From Gordionus sp. m RMFG-2023 (taxonomy: Eukaryota; Nematomorpha; Gordioida; Chordodea; Parachordodidae), in contig NC_088775.1 of NCBI RefSeq assembly GCF_954871325.1, positions 55,033,561 through 55,097,560 of the forward strand: a stretch of 64,000 nt of DNA, given 5' to 3'. A program made the translations under genes and the position numbers. The stretch's first letter is position 1. Every line of letters begins with the position of its first letter. Below, in pieces: positions 34,502 to 45,044 of the stretch. A model generated the notes under the pieces. The model was not told where the DNA came from, made no database searches, and saw nothing but the letters and a program-made list of their open reading frames with translations.

Positions 34502-35861
34502 CAGGGTTTCCCATTCAAAAAAGGAAAAGTCCCAATCAAAAAAGGAAAATTGTCATTTTTTGTTAATTTTTCTTAAACCTTTATTTATTTTTGTTATTCC
34601 TTCTTAATTTATTTCTAAATTTTTGTGATTTCTTTACGTTTTTTGTCTTACTGTATCTTTTCTCAATTTATTTCACTTTTTACGATTTTATTCACTTTTA
34701 TTTTTCTTACTATATCTTCTCTCAATTTATTTTTCTTCTCATTTTGATAATTCTTTTGTATTTTTAAAAATAATTTATAAATTTAGGTCCATTTTTTTAA
34801 AAATTCTTTACGTCTTTTTTTCATTATATATGCAATATTCTTTTTATGATTTTTTCATTGTAATCTTTTACATACATTTTTAACCTTTTCCATCTCGTCA
34901 TTTTTAATCTTTATTTTTTTGACCTTTTCTCAATTTTTTTCTTCTCTTTTTGATAATTATTTTTGCTAGTTTAGTTCATTACAAAATCCTAGTACATATA
35001 ATTTTGTTTATTAAAGACCATTTAGTTAAAACATGTATTTTATATTTGACTTTGATAAAACTAATTTATAAATTTGAAAAAAAAAAAATAAGGACGCATT
35101 TATTTTACTAATAATCTTTATTTATAAAATAACCTACACATAATGTATAAAAATAACTCGAATTAAAATCCATGGAAATATAAAAAAAAATTAATTTTAT
35201 TTAGTCTGTCTTCCTCTCCTATTGTTTTAAATAATAATAATTTTCTAATGCGTTTTAAAAATAAGAATTTAAAAATGATTATATTTTATTAATTTAAATA
35301 TCGTTTGGTATTACAATTAAGGTAAACCAAACAATTAATTTATAATTTAGCAATTGTAATTATATTGTCTGCCAAAAACATTAAATATAATTTTAAAAAA
35401 TAATTATCAAAAATGAGAATAAAAAAATTGAGAAAAGGTCAAAATAAAGATTAAAAATGACGAGATTGAAAAGGTTAAAAATGTATGTAAAATTACAATG
35501 AAAAAATCATAAAAAGAATATTATATGTATAATGAAAAAAAAACGTAAAGAATTGTTAAAAAAATAAACCTAAATTTATAAATTATTTTTAAAAATACAA
35601 AAGAATTAAAATGAGAAGAAAAATAAATTGAGAGAAGATATAGTAAGAAAAATAGAAGTAAAGAAAATCGCAAAATGTTAGAAATAAATTGAGAAAAGAT
35701 ATAGTAAGAAAAAAAACGTAAAGAAATCGCAAAAATTTAGAAATAAATTAAGAAGGAATAACAAAAATATACAAAAGTTTAAGAAAAATTGACAAAAAAT
35801 TTTAAAAAATTACGATTTTTTTTTTTGATTGGGACATTTCTTTTTTGAATGAGAAACCCTG
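34502..35861. mobile_element. 1.36-kb palindrome with TA duplication (mariner-like ends)
   Basis: Ends CAGGGTTTCCCATTCAAAAA and (reverse complement) CAGGGTTTCTCATTCAAAAA are flanked by TA (34500-34501, 35862-35863). Arms of about 600 bp are inverted copies through most of the element (TTAATTTATTTCTAAATTTT on the left, its mirror at about 35730). There is no coding. It sits almost exactly at the centre of foldback element 2, splitting the two facing arrays. A Tc1/mariner-type origin is inferred from the TA and the CAGGG end. Confidence 0.75.
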
Positions 35862-35869
35862 TATCTATA

Positions 35870-36815
35870 AAGTACATCTTCACTGAAGTTTTATTTAAAC
35901 ATGTTAGCAATACTTATTTTAGCCTATTTACGTCAAAAAAATTTAAAAACAACGATTATGACAATTGTCACTTATCTAGAGTACATCTTCACTAAAATTT
36001 TATTTAACCATGTTAGCAATACCTATTTTAGCCCATTTACGTCAAAAAAATTTAAAAAACTTTAAAAACAACGATTATGACAATTGTCATTTATCTATGG
36101 TACATCTTCACTAAAATTTTATTTAAACATGTTAGCAATACTTATTTTAGCCCATTTATGTCAAAAAAATTTAAAAAACTTTACGATTATGACAATTGTC
36201 ACTTAAATGGTACATCTTCACTAAAATTTTAATATAAAATATTTACAATCTATATTTTTACCCACTTGCGTCAAAAAATTTCAAAAAACCTTAAAAACAA
36301 CGATTATGACAATTGTCACTTATCTAGGGTACATCTTCACTAAAATTTTATAGCAATATTTATTTAACCCATTTACATCAAAAAAAATTTTAAAACTTTA
36401 AAAACAACGATTATGACAATTGTCACTTATCATCTAGGGTACATCTTCACTAAAATTTTATTTAAACATGTTAGCAATACTTATTTTAGCCCATTTATGT
36501 CAAAAAAAATTTAAAAACTTTAAAAACAACGATTATGACAATTGTCACTTATCTATGGTACATCTTCACTAAAGTTTTATTTTAACATGTTAGCAATACC
36601 TATTTTAGCCCATTTACGTCAAAAAAATTTTAAAATTTTAAAAACAATGATTATGACAATTGTCACTTATCTAGGGTACATCTTCACTAAAAATTTAATA
36701 TAACATATTTACAATCTATATTTTTACCCACTTGCGTCAAATAATTTCAAAAATCTTTAAAAACAACGATTATGACAATTGTCACTTATCTAGGGTACAT
36801 ATTTACTGAAATTTT
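35870..36815 (-). repeat. TGACAATTGTCA tandem array, inverted
   Basis: About eight units occur in opposite orientation to 33345-34499, with CGATTATGACAATTGTCACT at each core. Together the arrays could fold into a stem of roughly 1 kb. Confidence 0.9.
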
Positions 36816-37270
36816 AATTTAACATCTTTATAATATAAATTATATTTTTACATTTTTGTGTTATAAAAAATAGGTATATAATATCTGTAACCGAATTCTT
36901 GTCCTGAACCATTTTTAGTTACGACATGAATATTCTTATTATAATTTTGTTCACATTAATCAATAACCCAAAATTAACCAATTTACCAGATTTTATAAAA
37001 AAAACAAAAAAATTGAGTAGACCCAGCGAGTCAACTTACATGAGCCGACTTCATGAGTCGACTACACGAGCCAACTAAGCGAGAAGACTACACGAACCAA
37101 CTAAGTGAGCCGACCAATGCGGCTCATTTAGTCTCGAGTCAAACTCGTTTTATCGACTAGAAACTAGGCTCGAGTCGCAGCTAAGTCGACTCGGCTTAGC
37201 CGTTTAACAACACTACTTACTTGCAAGGTAATATTGTACTGAGGTAAAAAAAAATATATATATTATACAT

Positions 37271-38998
37271 TAGGCCTATTCAAAAATAATTCGAATATTC
37301 GATTCGATTCAAATAATTTGAATCGAATTGAATAATTACGAATACGAATAATAAATTATTAGTTTAATCTGAATACGAATAATCATTTATTCAATTCGAA
37401 TAAAACGAATTATTCGTAATATTTAATAAATTGTTTAATAAATTTAATATTGTCATTTCTATTTGTTGACCTGCCAATCTGACAGGTGATGTGATGTGTT
37501 TGTGTTTATAAAAATTCTAGCACAAATTCAAAAATTTCTAGTGAAAATTTAAATTTTTATTTGCCACATTTTTTGAATCTCACGAAAAGTTTACTTTTTG
37601 AATCTCATAATATATTATATTAAAAATTACATAAACCAGAGGTATAAAAAAATATATTACCTTTCTACAATAATTATTGTTAGCTAGCCTAATTATGTTA
37701 GAGGAGAATGCTTCTGATGAAATTATGCTTGATGTTGAAGATGAGAAAATTTCCTCACAAGAGAGAGCAATCATATGGGATCAATATCAAATCCTTAAAG
37801 ACGGTTAAAAGGCTGCTTGCAATCATTGCAAGAGTATTATAAAATGTAAAGGCAAAACAACATCTCTTCTTATTAATCATTATAATAGGTTTCATTCTTA
37901 CCTTAGTAAAAAAAATAATAAAATTGACATTTTTTTAAAGTCTACACCAAATTTTTCAAAAAAAAATTAATTTTAAGGATAATTTATTAAAATTATTGAT
38001 AAATAATAATATACCTTTTAAAATTATTAATTCAAATGATTTTAAAAATTTTATTTCTGTAAAATCAATATGCTCCAATACTCTTAAATTGCACATGTAT
38101 AATATATTTTCAGAAAAAGAACAGTTGGTAAAGGAAAAATATATAAAAATAAAAGTCAGATTAATTTTACATCTGACATTTGGACTAGCAACACAGGTTC
38201 CTTTTTTTAGGGCTAACAGCCCATTTTATTGGTGATAATTTTAAAATAAATAACATAATTTTGGATGTCAGTCAAATAAATGTAACACATTCAGGTGAAA
38301 ATATATTTAGCCTTTGTTAAAATAATTAAAATATAATTTAGAGAATAAAAATTTTTATATAACTTTAGATAATGCAACTAATAATAAAACATTTATTGAT
38401 ACATTTTCTTTAAAATATCCATTAATAAAAATAGGGCACATCCGATGCTTTGCCCATGTAATTAATTTAATATTCAAAGAAATTTTAAAAATTTTAGATC
38501 CTTCAATTCTAAAACTAAGAAACATTATTAGAATGATTCGTATGTGGTGGAAGGCAAATGCATATCGGATCCCCATGCTCTCGAAAATGGCAAGGGATTA
38601 TCTATCTATACAAGGAACATCAACTACTTGTGAAAGGCTTTTCTCAGTTGGAACTAATTTATTGTCAAAAAACCGCATGTCATATAAGGAAAAAAATAAA
38701 AGAAAAACTCTTTGCCTTAAAAATTGGCTTAAATTAAATTAATAATATACATTTTAATTTTGTTTATAACTTAATTATATATTATTTATTATCAGATTAT
38801 TGATTACATATTATTATAATTTTTTCTGTTTAACATCAAATTTGTAATAAAAAAATTTGTCAATATATTTGAGTATGATTTATTTTATTAAAAAAAGTAA
38901 TCAAATAGTAGATTTTATTATTCGTACGAATTCAAATAGTAAATTATTCGATTCGTTTAATGCACTATTCGATTCTAATTTGTTTTTGAATAGGCCTA
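37271..38998 (+). mobile_element. hAT element with TAGGCCTATTC ends
   Basis: Ends TAGGCCTATTCAAAAATAA and (reverse complement) TAGGCCTATTCAAAAACAA are flanked by perfect TTATACAT (37263-37270 and 38999-39006). Subterminal regions are rich in ATTCGAAT and GATTCG words in both orientations. It encodes a degenerate transposase on the plus strand. Confidence 0.9.
37690..38742 (+). pseudogene. hAT transposase with BED finger, broken and deleted
   Basis: In order: a BED-type finger (WDQYQILKDG, stop, KAACNHCKS...NHYNRFH) near 37775-37895; INFTSDIWTSNTGSFF near 38160-38215; LDNATNNKTFIDTF and GHIRCFAHVINLIFKEIL near 38368-38490; and the C-terminal GTSTTCERLFSVGTNLLSK to the stop at 38742. All landmarks of an Ac-like hAT are present but the protein is shortened by deletion and carries stops and frameshifts. 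Confidence 0.85.
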
Positions 38999-39050
38999 TT
39001 ATACATGATATTTTTTATTCTAAATCTATACTTTTCTAATTGAGTATTTA

Positions 39051-39222
39051 GCGTGTTAAAAGGCTCGATTTTTAAAAACGTCTAAATAAGACACAAGCCT
39101 GGAGATTTCATTAATAGATATCCAAACATTTCCACCTTCTATTAAAATATCCATACTTGCCTAATATTCTTAGCTAGAGTATTAAGTTAGCCGTCTTTAA
39201 AAATCAAGCCGTTTAACAGCAA
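39051..39222. mobile_element. MITE related to 3339-3558
   Basis: The left GTGTTAAAAGGCTCGATTTT pairs with the right end, which ends AAATCAAGCCGTTTAACAGC. Flanks AGTATTTA and CTATTTAT suggest a decayed 8-bp duplication. The middle (CTTCTAT..., CTTGCCTAATATTCTT, AGTTAGCCGT) matches 3339-3558. Confidence 0.6.
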
Positions 39223-39316
39223 TACTATTTATCCAAAAAATATTTTTTTATTATTTAAAAAAATCACGAATTTTACCAACCGTAATAATAAATTTTATAA
39301 ATAGTTCTAATTATAC

Positions 39317-39411
39317 CTGTCCTATTTCATAATTTCCATGCTGTCTTATTTGCTCAAGAATACCAACTTCAGCTAATCTAATAACATTATGTTTGGAGTT
39401 AGCAATTTTGT
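39317..39411 (-). CDS. Host gene exon (first visible), product unknown
   Basis: The minus strand reads ANSKHNVIRLAEVG then ILEQIRQHGNYEIGQ up to a donor (ACAG|GTATAATT). It ends in phase 0, the phase needed by the exon at 4628-4700. The 5' limit is uncertain: an acceptor-like TTATTAG lies just before the codons for LAEV, but the frame stays open further up (YNKIANS). No transposon similarity is seen and the region lies between unrelated insertions. The protein family is not recognised. Confidence 0.45.
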
Positions 39412-39419
39412 TGTAAATT

Positions 39420-40260
39420 ATATAATATAGAGATCAGGTTAATGATACACAATTCTATTTCCCGATAAAGTCCAAAATATTCATATTTATTATTAAGTAA
39501 AGGAGATCAAGTAAACTTAAAATAATTTGAATATTCAAAAATAAATCAATAGATGATATATGCAGTTTTTATAACCCATTAAAATGTGACTTAATAAATT
39601 AGCAATTTTTTTATCTCACGTTGTAAGTAAGGAGGGGACATTTGAGTTCAGTTTTTTGCTTCACTACCTCACCCTTCTTCCCAAGCAAAAATTTTAAAAT
39701 TCGCTTCATGTAAAAGTAAATTTTAACAAATATTTTGAAATGCTTAGAATTTTTTTCGTACTTAATCAAGATTATAAAATTGAAAGTTAAAATTTTTTAC
39801 TGATTTTCTCAGATTATTTTTTAAAATCATAGACGATTTTGGTAAAATTTTTTACAAGATTTTATTTAATTTTTCCGAGTTAATTTGCAAAAAGGTTTTT
39901 CTTGTATATAATAAAAGGGATTCTAATTTTTTTTAAATATCTTATTTTTCTATAAAATTGTTGTTCCTTTATCGAAACTCCAAGAATCTAAACGTGTCAT
40001 ATATATTTTTCTGAAGAAAGGGAAAATTATGGAAATAAATCATTTGATTTCTAATTTATAATTGTTTCAGTATTTTATTTTGAACGTATTCATTTTTTAA
40101 TACCAGGTCAATTAAATAACAAATCAGGATTTTCTTGAAAATAAATATACAAAATATGACTAGCTAATAAATATGTTAAAAAAAGCCAACAAAGGGGCAA
40201 AAATTAAATTAAAATATTAAATAAAAAATGTTCCAGATCAAAAAGTTGAAATGTTCCTAT
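39420..40260. other. AT-rich spacer, probably host intron
   Basis: No element ends or frames can be supported. It could hold upstream introns of the minus-strand gene. Confidence 0.4.
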
Positions 40261-40963
40261 TAGAGATCTGCAAAGCCAGGCTATCGGGCCAGGCCGGGAA
40301 ATTTTTTTTAAATATACCGGGTTGGGCCGGGAAAGTCGTGCACAAAAAATTTTCAGGCCGGGCAATTAGATAAAAAAAATTCCTGGCCAGGTCGGGCATG
40401 ACAATATAAATCAGGCCTCAAATTTCTAACCTTTCGTAAAATTTTAATAAGCCAGAATTTTAATAAGCCAGCTCGGGATTTAAAATTTTAAATATTTTTT
40501 TGAATTTTAAGCTAATATTTTTTTTGATTTACTATTTAAAAATAAATAACAATATGTTAATTTATTTGTATTAAGAGCTGTTTAACTAAAAATACTACAT
40601 CAATAAATAATATATTATTAAAACAATTAAATTTATGACAGGATCCAATAAGAAATACATAATACAGATATCAAACACAATGACTTATAATATAAAAGGG
40701 TTGTTGAAGAAATAGATTGCCATAATTGATATCGGGGAAAAATTAGATCCAAATATTAAAATGTGCAAGAAAATTCGTATAAAAATAATCGGGTCGTGGC
40801 TGACTTTTTGTAATAACGAGCTAAGGCCTGATTTTTTGTAAATTTTTAACGAACTGGCCAAATTGTTAAAAATATTTAACGAGTAGGCTGGAAAAAAATT
40901 TAACAGGCTGGGGCGGGCAATTTGTGCAAAAATTCTTGCCAGGCAGGGTTTTGCGGACCTCTT
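40261..40963. mobile_element. hAT MITE of the GGGCCGGG family
   Basis: The left end is TAGAGATCTGCAAAGCC; the right end, reverse complemented, is AAGAGGTCCGCAAAACC. Flanks GTTCCTAT and GTTTCAAT agree at 6 of 8 positions. GGCCAGGCCGGG and GGTTGGGCCGGG words lie near the left end and GGCTGGGGCGGGC near the right. It is longer and more decayed than 23805-24159. Confidence 0.7.
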
Positions 40964-41290
40964 GTTTCAATATCTGGGAACCGGGCAACGCGGGTTAAGT
41001 GTAAATTTTTTATTTCTTTACCCTTACACATTTATACATTTTTTTAATGGGTAAATTTATACCTTAGGGACAGGGTTGCCATGTCTCCCCCCATCAGTGG
41101 GAGTCTCCCACAATTTTTTAGTTTACCCACATACATCTCACTCCCACAAAACTCCCACAATTAGAAATCTCCCACAAAAAGCTCCCATAATTTTTTAATT
41201 TCTCCCACAATTTTTTTTTTAGCATTTTAATGTTTTTAAATATTTAACGACTCCAAAATAAGTGCTAACTTTACTTATGGTAGGACAAAA

Positions 41291-42719
41291 ATGAGCAAGG
41301 CTATCACAAATGTGTTAGGACCTGAATCCAAGAGGTCAATTCTAGACGATTTGAAAGAAGGACATCCATATGTTATTTTAACAGATGCATCAAATAAGGG
41401 AAATATTAAAACATTTCCCCTGATCCTTAGCTATTTCAACAAGAATAAGGGCATTTCTATAAAACTATTGAAATTTTTTTCATCCGATAGTGAAAAATCC
41501 AACGATATAGCTAACCACATAATGGTAAATATAGCTGATTCAGGGTTATCAATGAGTTGCATGTCAGCTTTCTGCGCTGATAATGCCTCTGTTAATTTTG
41601 GCAAAAATCAAAGTGTATTTACCGAATTGACGCAGCACAATAATGAATTAATACCAATTGGCTGTATATGCCATATACTGCATAATTCTTGCAAGAAGGC
41701 AATGAATGTACTATCTGTAGATGTCGAAGTAATTGTGATGAAATGTTTTAACGAATTTAGTTCATCAACTAAAAGAGTCACTGAATTAAAAGAATTGGTG
41801 GAGTGGTCTGATTTGGAATGGTGAGAGTTGTTGCGATATGTACCTATCAGGTGGTTATCATTAATACCTGCCATCGAGAGGATTTTAAAATTTTACGAAC
41901 CCTTAAAGAAATACTTCTTAAATAAAGATTTTAAAAGCTGTCCTAGAAAAAATTTTTCGAGGATGAAATGTCAGAAGCATATTTGGGATTAGTTTCACAT
42001 GTAGGAAATCTACTTCATGTAGTTAATATTCAGTTGCAATCAGAAGATTATTTATTGATAAAGATTCACAAAATCATGCTACAGCTCTGTTCATCTCTAC
42101 AGTTAAAAATAGATAATAAATTTTATGGCGCTATTGCTAAAAATATCATATTAAAATGTTCAAATATTACTATAATTAACGTATTTTTAAATGAAGCAAA
42201 TATTTTTATTAAGACAATTTTGGAATATTTACAATCATTTGATTTTAATAACTCTATTTACAAGTGTATAAATATTATGACCTTGGAACAGAAACCATCA
42301 ATGGTTTTTGTAATTTAATAAATATATTAAAATTACCGATAGACATTGAAGCCTTGTTTGAAGAGATTGTAATTTTTTCCATTTTTTATGATTCGCCAGA
42401 ATACTTAAAGTTAGATGGTCTAAAAGCAGAGGAGAAATGGGTGGAATTTTTTCGTAATAACGATAAATCCCCATGCTTGGAAAAATTTTGCGAGTGTGTT
42501 TTCTCCTTACCTCATTCTAATGCCTCATCGGAGCGCATTTTTAGCCTGATGAAGACTGCCTGGAGAAAGGAGAGAAATCGAATTGCTTTAACAACATTAG
42601 AGGCCGAGTTAATGGTTAAACAAAATTATAAAATGTCATGCCAGGAATTTTATAAATATCTTAATAACGACGGTAAACGTTTAGTTCCATTATTTAAATC
42701 TCAAATAAAATATAATTAA
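41291..42719 (+). pseudogene. hAT-like transposase, about two or three breaks
   Basis: The first frame (41291-41824) reads MSKAITNVLGPESKRSI, VILTDASNKGNIKTFPLIL, SAFCADNASVNFGKN and GCICHILHNSCKKAMNVL, which covers the catalytic aspartate and the C-x-H-HN motif. The middle frame (41968-42318) has SEAYLGLVSHVGNLLHVVN. The last frame (42264-42719) has LPHSNASSERIFSLMKTAWR and ends in a natural stop. The protein belongs to a hAT branch common in invertebrate genomes, with DASN...FCADNA. Frames change near 41824 and near 42300. No N-terminal zinc finger is visible. Confidence 0.85.
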
Positions 42720-42944
42720 CTATAACTATTTGACTTTCTATATTTTATAAAATCTTATTTATACATTTGCATAAAATCAAATAAATTTATTTTTTACATT
42801 GTAAAATTAATATTTTGAATATTTTGGCAAATCATAAAAATAAAGAAGCATTACAATCTCCTCAAACATGACATCATATTAAATCTTATTAATAATTATC
42901 CGATAATAGTAATAATATTCTTACTTTGGTATTTCTGCAGCATA

Positions 42945-43565
42945 ATTTAGTGAACCTTTATTAAATTATATTCTTCAGATTGCAACTGCATATTAACAGC
43001 ATATAGTAGATTTCCTATATGTAAAATTCTTAAATATACTTCTGCCATTTATTTTTGAAAATTTTTTTCAAAATATTAGGACAGCTTTTATAATCTATTT
43101 ATTTTTTAAAGGTTTGTAAAATTTTAAAATTCTACGATGGCGCGTATTAGGAGGAACCTGTCAACCAACATTATGCTGACTCAATTCTGTAAATACACTC
43201 TAGGTTTTGCCAAATTCACTGAGGAATTATCAGATCAGAAAGCTGCCATGAAATTCATTGGTAATGCCAAATCTGCCATATTTACCATTATATATGGTTA
43301 GCCATGTCTTTGGATATTTCATATCATGAGAAAATTTTTTTAATAGTTTTATTGAAATGACATTAATTTTGTTGAAATAGGGGAGGATCAAGGGAAATGT
43401 TTTGATATCTCCTTATTAGATGCATCTGTTAGAATTGCATATGTTTGCACATCTTTCAAATCGTCAAGAATTGACCTTCTGGATTTATATCCTAAAACAT
43501 TGATGATAGCCTTGCTCATTTGTGTTCTACAAAGTATACTTTTCATTTATATTAGTCGTTAAATA
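42945..43565 (-). pseudogene. Inverted, internally deleted second copy of the transposase gene
   Basis: The minus strand from 43519 reads MSKAIINVLGYKSRRSILDD, then ILTDASNKE, parallel to the plus-strand gene. 43330-43137 matches 41515-41665, and 43080-42950 matches 41965-42065; the part between is missing. The leader sequence upstream of the ATG is also copied (to 43565). Divergence from the plus-strand copy is visible throughout, so the duplication is old. Confidence 0.75.
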
Positions 43566-44487
43566 TTATGGGGAAAGATTCTACCAACATTGTGATGTTA
43601 AGTAGCTCTCTGAATGTTATACTGCATGATAGGTATTTACCATTTCCGCAACTGTAGTTGCATCTGTATTATTTCTTATTTTTGAAGAATATTTTTGTTT
43701 TGCAATAGATGTTGATAGACTGCCCTGTACTGATTTATGCTTTGAAGATTTTTGATGCCTCAAAATATCATATTCCCTTCCCCCATTGGATTAACTAAAT
43801 ACTGTAGAACAACTTTCCCGCACTGATTATAATTATTTTTTACATTGTAAATTTAAAATTGTTTGTTTTTTTATAAAATCTTATTTATACATTAAGCATA
43901 AAATATTTTTTTTTACATTGTAAAATTACAATTTTTTTATAAAATTTTATCTTGTTTACATTCTTTTGTATTTAAAAAAGATCGTTGGTTATTATTTTTA
44001 AACAAAATTAATATATTATAATAAATCAATATGTTATTTTAATAATAAAAATAGTATTTAAGAAATTTTGTGTCGTACTATAATTACCTATTTTGAAAAA
44101 TAGTTGCGTATTTTATTTTGGAAAATAGTTACCTATTTTATTTTGAAAAAGAGTTGGATATTTTATTTTGATCAAAAAATTTTTTTTAGCAATTTTCATA
44201 TTTCTCCCACAATTTTTATATTACTCCCACAAAATACCGAATTTCTCCCACAATTTGAAAATTTTGACCTGGCAACCCTGCTTAGGGAGGCAGTCGTGCA
44301 AATTTTTTTAGTATAAATGAGTGCTAAATCATCACTCTAAGACCTCTAGGTAATGAGGAAAGCATAGGGCAGGGTAACACAAAAAGTACTCAAATAATAA
44401 ATTTTATAAACTAAAGCATTCGTGATAATATATTCGCTATAAAATTCGTAATAATTCATTCGCGGTATTAATATTGTTGTAATTAGG

Positions 44488-44600
44488 GCTGTGCCGATAT
44501 TAAATATCGGATCGGTACCGATATTTAGCGTTTTTTAAAAAATATCGGATCGGACCGATACCTGTAAAAAACCTGATCCGATCTGATCCTTTTACTAAAA
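44488..44600. mobile_element. Possible MITE end (TAGGGCTGTGCCGATA)
   Basis: TAGGGCTGTGCCGATATTAA begins a run of ATCGGATCGG words; TAGGGCTGTG is a common start of hAT-type MITEs. No matching right end is visible, so it is probably truncated. Just left (44404-44482) lie decayed TTCGC words related to the CGCGAA repeats. Confidence 0.35.
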
Positions 44601-45044
44601 ATGCAATTCTTAAAACTTTTGAGTAATGAAACTTTAAATTATTATTACATCATATGGTAACTCACTGAATCACGGGGAATTTTTAACATTATTTTTTTTA
44701 AATTTTTTTTTTAATTTTAAAAATTTTTTTTTATTGTTTTGGTCTGGTAGAATTAGTTATAAATTGTCAAATTTGGTATTTTAATAATTTGAGCGATACA
44801 ATTTTATAAAATTCAAATAACTGAAAACAATATTATATATAAGAGTATTAATTAAATTATATTTAATTTTATGGGTCATTCAATTTCAACGATTTTAAAC
44901 CCAAAGGTGTCCAAATTAAACAAGTGCTTACTTTTAAATCTAAAAATAACTATTTCTTTAATATTTTTTCAAAAACTTGAACTTTAAAAAAAAAATTAAT
45001 TGTTTTTCTAAATATATTATTTTAATATTTAATCCTTTTTTTAT

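Larger units (their letters stand above)
32951..37213. mobile_element. Foldback-type element 2 (GTGTTGTTAAA ends)
   Basis: The left end is GTGTTGTTAAAAAGTCGAG; the right end, reverse complemented, is GTGTTGTTAAACGGCTAAGC. A 6-bp direct repeat TACTTA flanks it (32945-32950, 37214-37219). The structure is symmetric: outer arms of about 310 bp with CGACTC/GAGCCG words, then facing arrays of the TGACAATTGTCA repeat (33345-34499 and 35870-36815), then a separate palindromic element in the centre (34502-35861). No protein-coding frame is present. Outer arms match the element 22988-29713; the arrays match elements at 6299-10438 and 48685-63275. Confidence 0.75.
41071..44280 (+). mobile_element. hAT element with CAGGGTTGCCA ends
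   Basis: Ends CAGGGTTGCCATGTC and (reverse complement) CAGGGTTGCCAGGTC are flanked by a perfect 8-bp duplication CTTAGGGA (41063-41070 and 44281-44288). Several CTCCCACAA words lie just inside both ends, in the same orientation. It holds one plus-strand transposase gene (41291-42719) and an inverted partial second copy (42945-43565). Three copies of a TTTTTACATTGTAAAATTA tail sequence follow (near 42796, 43836 and 43912). Confidence 0.9.

Noticed and set aside
44104-44316. 70-codon plus-strand open frame
   Set aside because: It spans the right end of a hAT element and its target duplication, so it cannot be a gene.
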